Origin: Nakamurella sp.
GTDB lineage: Bacteria; Actinomycetota; Actinomycetes; Mycobacteriales; Nakamurellaceae
NCBI GenBank assembly: GCA_017848755.1
Contig: JAFIHI010000101.1
Location: forward strand, 1-37,572
Reading direction: 5' to 3'
Length of the DNA: 37,572 nucleotides
Shown here: positions 36,525-37,572 of the stretch, in pieces
Layout of the letters: every line of letters begins with the position of its first letter
How positions within the stretch are numbered: position 1 is the first letter of the stretch
The notes under the pieces: generated by a model
Database searches by the model: none
What the model saw: the letters and a program-made list of their open reading frames with translations, nothing else
What the model was told of the DNA's origin: nothing
Made by a program: the position numbers and the translations under genes

Positions 36525-37572
36525 TTACAGTCGCTCGAACCCGCGACGCCGCTCCCAGTCGGTGACGGCGGCGTTGAAGGCGGCCAGTTCAGTATCCGCC
36601 GCGTGGACGTAGTGGGTGACGACATCGTCCCCGAAAGCCGCCCGGGCGACCTGTGACGATTCGAACACGTCACGCGCGTCACGCAGGGTGTGTGGCACCC
36701 GCGGATGGTCGGAGGTGTAGGCGTTCCCGGTCAGTTCGGGTTCCAGCTCGAGGCCCTGTTCGATGCCGTAGAGGCCGCCCGCCAGCATGCCGGCAAGCGC
36801 CATGTAGGGGTTGACATCCCCACCGGGGAGCCGGTTTTCGAGGCGCGCAGAGGCGCCGTGCCCGACCAGCCGCACCGCGCAGGTGCGGTTGTCGTTGCCC
36901 CAGCCGATCGTCGTCGGCGCGAACGATCCGTCCGCGAATCGCTTGTACGAGTTGATGTTCGGTGCGTACAGCAGCGTGAAGTCCGCCATCGTCGCGAGAA
37001 TGCCCGCGATGAACTGGTCGTAGAGCTTGCTCCGCGACCCGGTTGCCTCGTCCCAGAACACGGTCTCCCCGCCGAGCCCGCGCAGCGACATGTGCACGTG
37101 ACACGAGGAGCCCTCGCGCTGGTCGTACTTCGCCATGAAGGTGATGGACTGGCCGTGCTGCGCCGCGATTTCTTTCGCCGTGTTCTTGTACACCGCATGG
37201 TTGTCCGCCGTGGTGATCACATCGCTGTAGAGGAAAGCGATCTCGTGCTGACCGAAATTGCACTCGCCCTTCGCGGACTCGACCGTGGTACCCGCCGCGT
37301 GCATCACGTTACGGATCTCGCGCAGCAGCGGCTCGACCCGAGTCGTGCCCAGGATCGAATAGTCGACGTTGTACTGGTTCGCCGGCGTCATGGCGGTGTA
37401 GTCCGAGTTCCACGCGTCCTCGTAGGTCGTGTTGAACACGATGAACTCCAGCTCCGTGCCCGCCAACGCGATCCACCCACGATCCGCCGCACGCTGCACC
37501 TGCTCGGCGAGGATCGACCGCGGCGACACCCGCACCGGCGCGCCACCGTCCCAGATCAGATCGCACTGGATC
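36525..37572 (-). CDS. glnA4: Glutamine-synthetase-like ligase, probable gamma-glutamylpolyamine synthetase (5' end outside window)
   Basis: The frame is open to the right edge, so the N-terminal part is missing; 348 residues are visible. GS catalytic-domain motifs: ELEFIVFNTTYEDAW, KGECNFGQHEIAF, GSSCHVHMSLRGLGGETVFWDE, GNDNRTCAVRLVGHG and ENRLPGGDVNPYMALAGMLAGGLYGIE. The NRLPGGDVNPY form belongs to the GlnA3/GlnA4/PuuA-like branch rather than to nitrogen-assimilating GlnA1. It would join glutamate to a polyamine or similar amine with ATP. First gene of the cluster with aldC and the SDR. Confidence 0.9.
   Translation of the reverse strand, partial: IQCDLIWDGGAPVRVSPRSILAEQVQRAADRGWIALAGTELEFIVFNTTYEDAWNSDYTAMTPANQYNVDYSILGTTRVEPLLREIRNVMHAAGTTVESAKGECNFGQHEIAFLYSDVITTADNHAVYKNTAKEIAAQHGQSITFMAKYDQREGSSCHVHMSLRGLGGETVFWDEATGSRSKLYDQFIAGILATMADFTLLYAPNINSYKRFADGSFAPTTIGWGNDNRTCAVRLVGHGASARLENRLPGGDVNPYMALAGMLAGGLYGIEQGLELEPELTGNAYTSDHPRVPHTLRDARDVFESSQVARAAFGDDVVTHYVHAADTELAAFNAAVTDWERRRGFERL

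Overview
The window is high-GC DNA with many GTG and a few TTG starts and tight stop/start overlaps. Its core gene order (ask-asd beside leuA; recR and ebfC divergent from a murein amidase; dnaX next to the small SRP RNA and tRNA-Ser) matches what is known from Mycobacteriales such as Mycobacterium tuberculosis. The genus cannot be fixed from this window. Both end genes are cut by the window edges.

Layout. 1-2019 (minus): an ABC transporter ATPase coupled to a LolA/RseB-like exported protein. 2241-7216: a VOC protein, a DUF2510/LURP-scramblase protein, an S9 prolyl-oligopeptidase-type hydrolase and a medium-chain acyl-CoA synthetase. 7361-12097: aspartate-family and leucine biosynthesis, with asd-ask on minus and leuA on plus; leuA is preceded by a Leu-rich leader peptide and an attenuator-like RNA. 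12149-15591: a DUF2332 gene broken by an in-frame stop, divergent from an ECF sigma factor coupled to a membrane protein that is probably its anti-sigma factor. 15630-18346: the DNA glycosylase Nei1 and an MFS exporter divergent from a TetR repressor with a visible operator. 18388-22939: a P-loop (uridine-kinase-like) protein, RecR, EbfC, a lipoprotein amidase and GlyA.

23191-27010 is a five-gene plus-strand operon: ECF sigma, multi-spanning zinc-finger anti-sigma, ABC ATPase, ABC permease and a further membrane protein. The first three genes are joined by ATGA overlaps. It looks like a self-contained envelope sensing/transport module. 26967-29810 holds dnaX, SRP RNA and tRNA-Ser. 29875-32105 holds a VapC toxin whose VapB antitoxin survives only as a C-terminal piece lying in frame directly after the stop codon of a chemoreceptor (MCP) gene. 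32370 to the right edge is a polyamine/gamma-glutamyl catabolism cluster: glutamine-synthetase-like ligase, aldehyde dehydrogenase, SDR and gamma-glutamyl hydrolase. It is interrupted by an AbiEi/DUF559-type nuclease-like gene bracketed by two direct copies of a palindromic repeat.

The least explained signals are small repeats: (i) long perfect hairpins at about 2.1, 33.1 and 34.2 kb and an imperfect one at 22.9 kb, with different stems but related loop sequence; (ii) a 13-base word, TATGACGNNGTTC, present seven times in non-coding or low-complexity positions; (iii) the repeat-flanked nuclease-like gene. No CRISPR array, rRNA or intact insertion sequence was seen.
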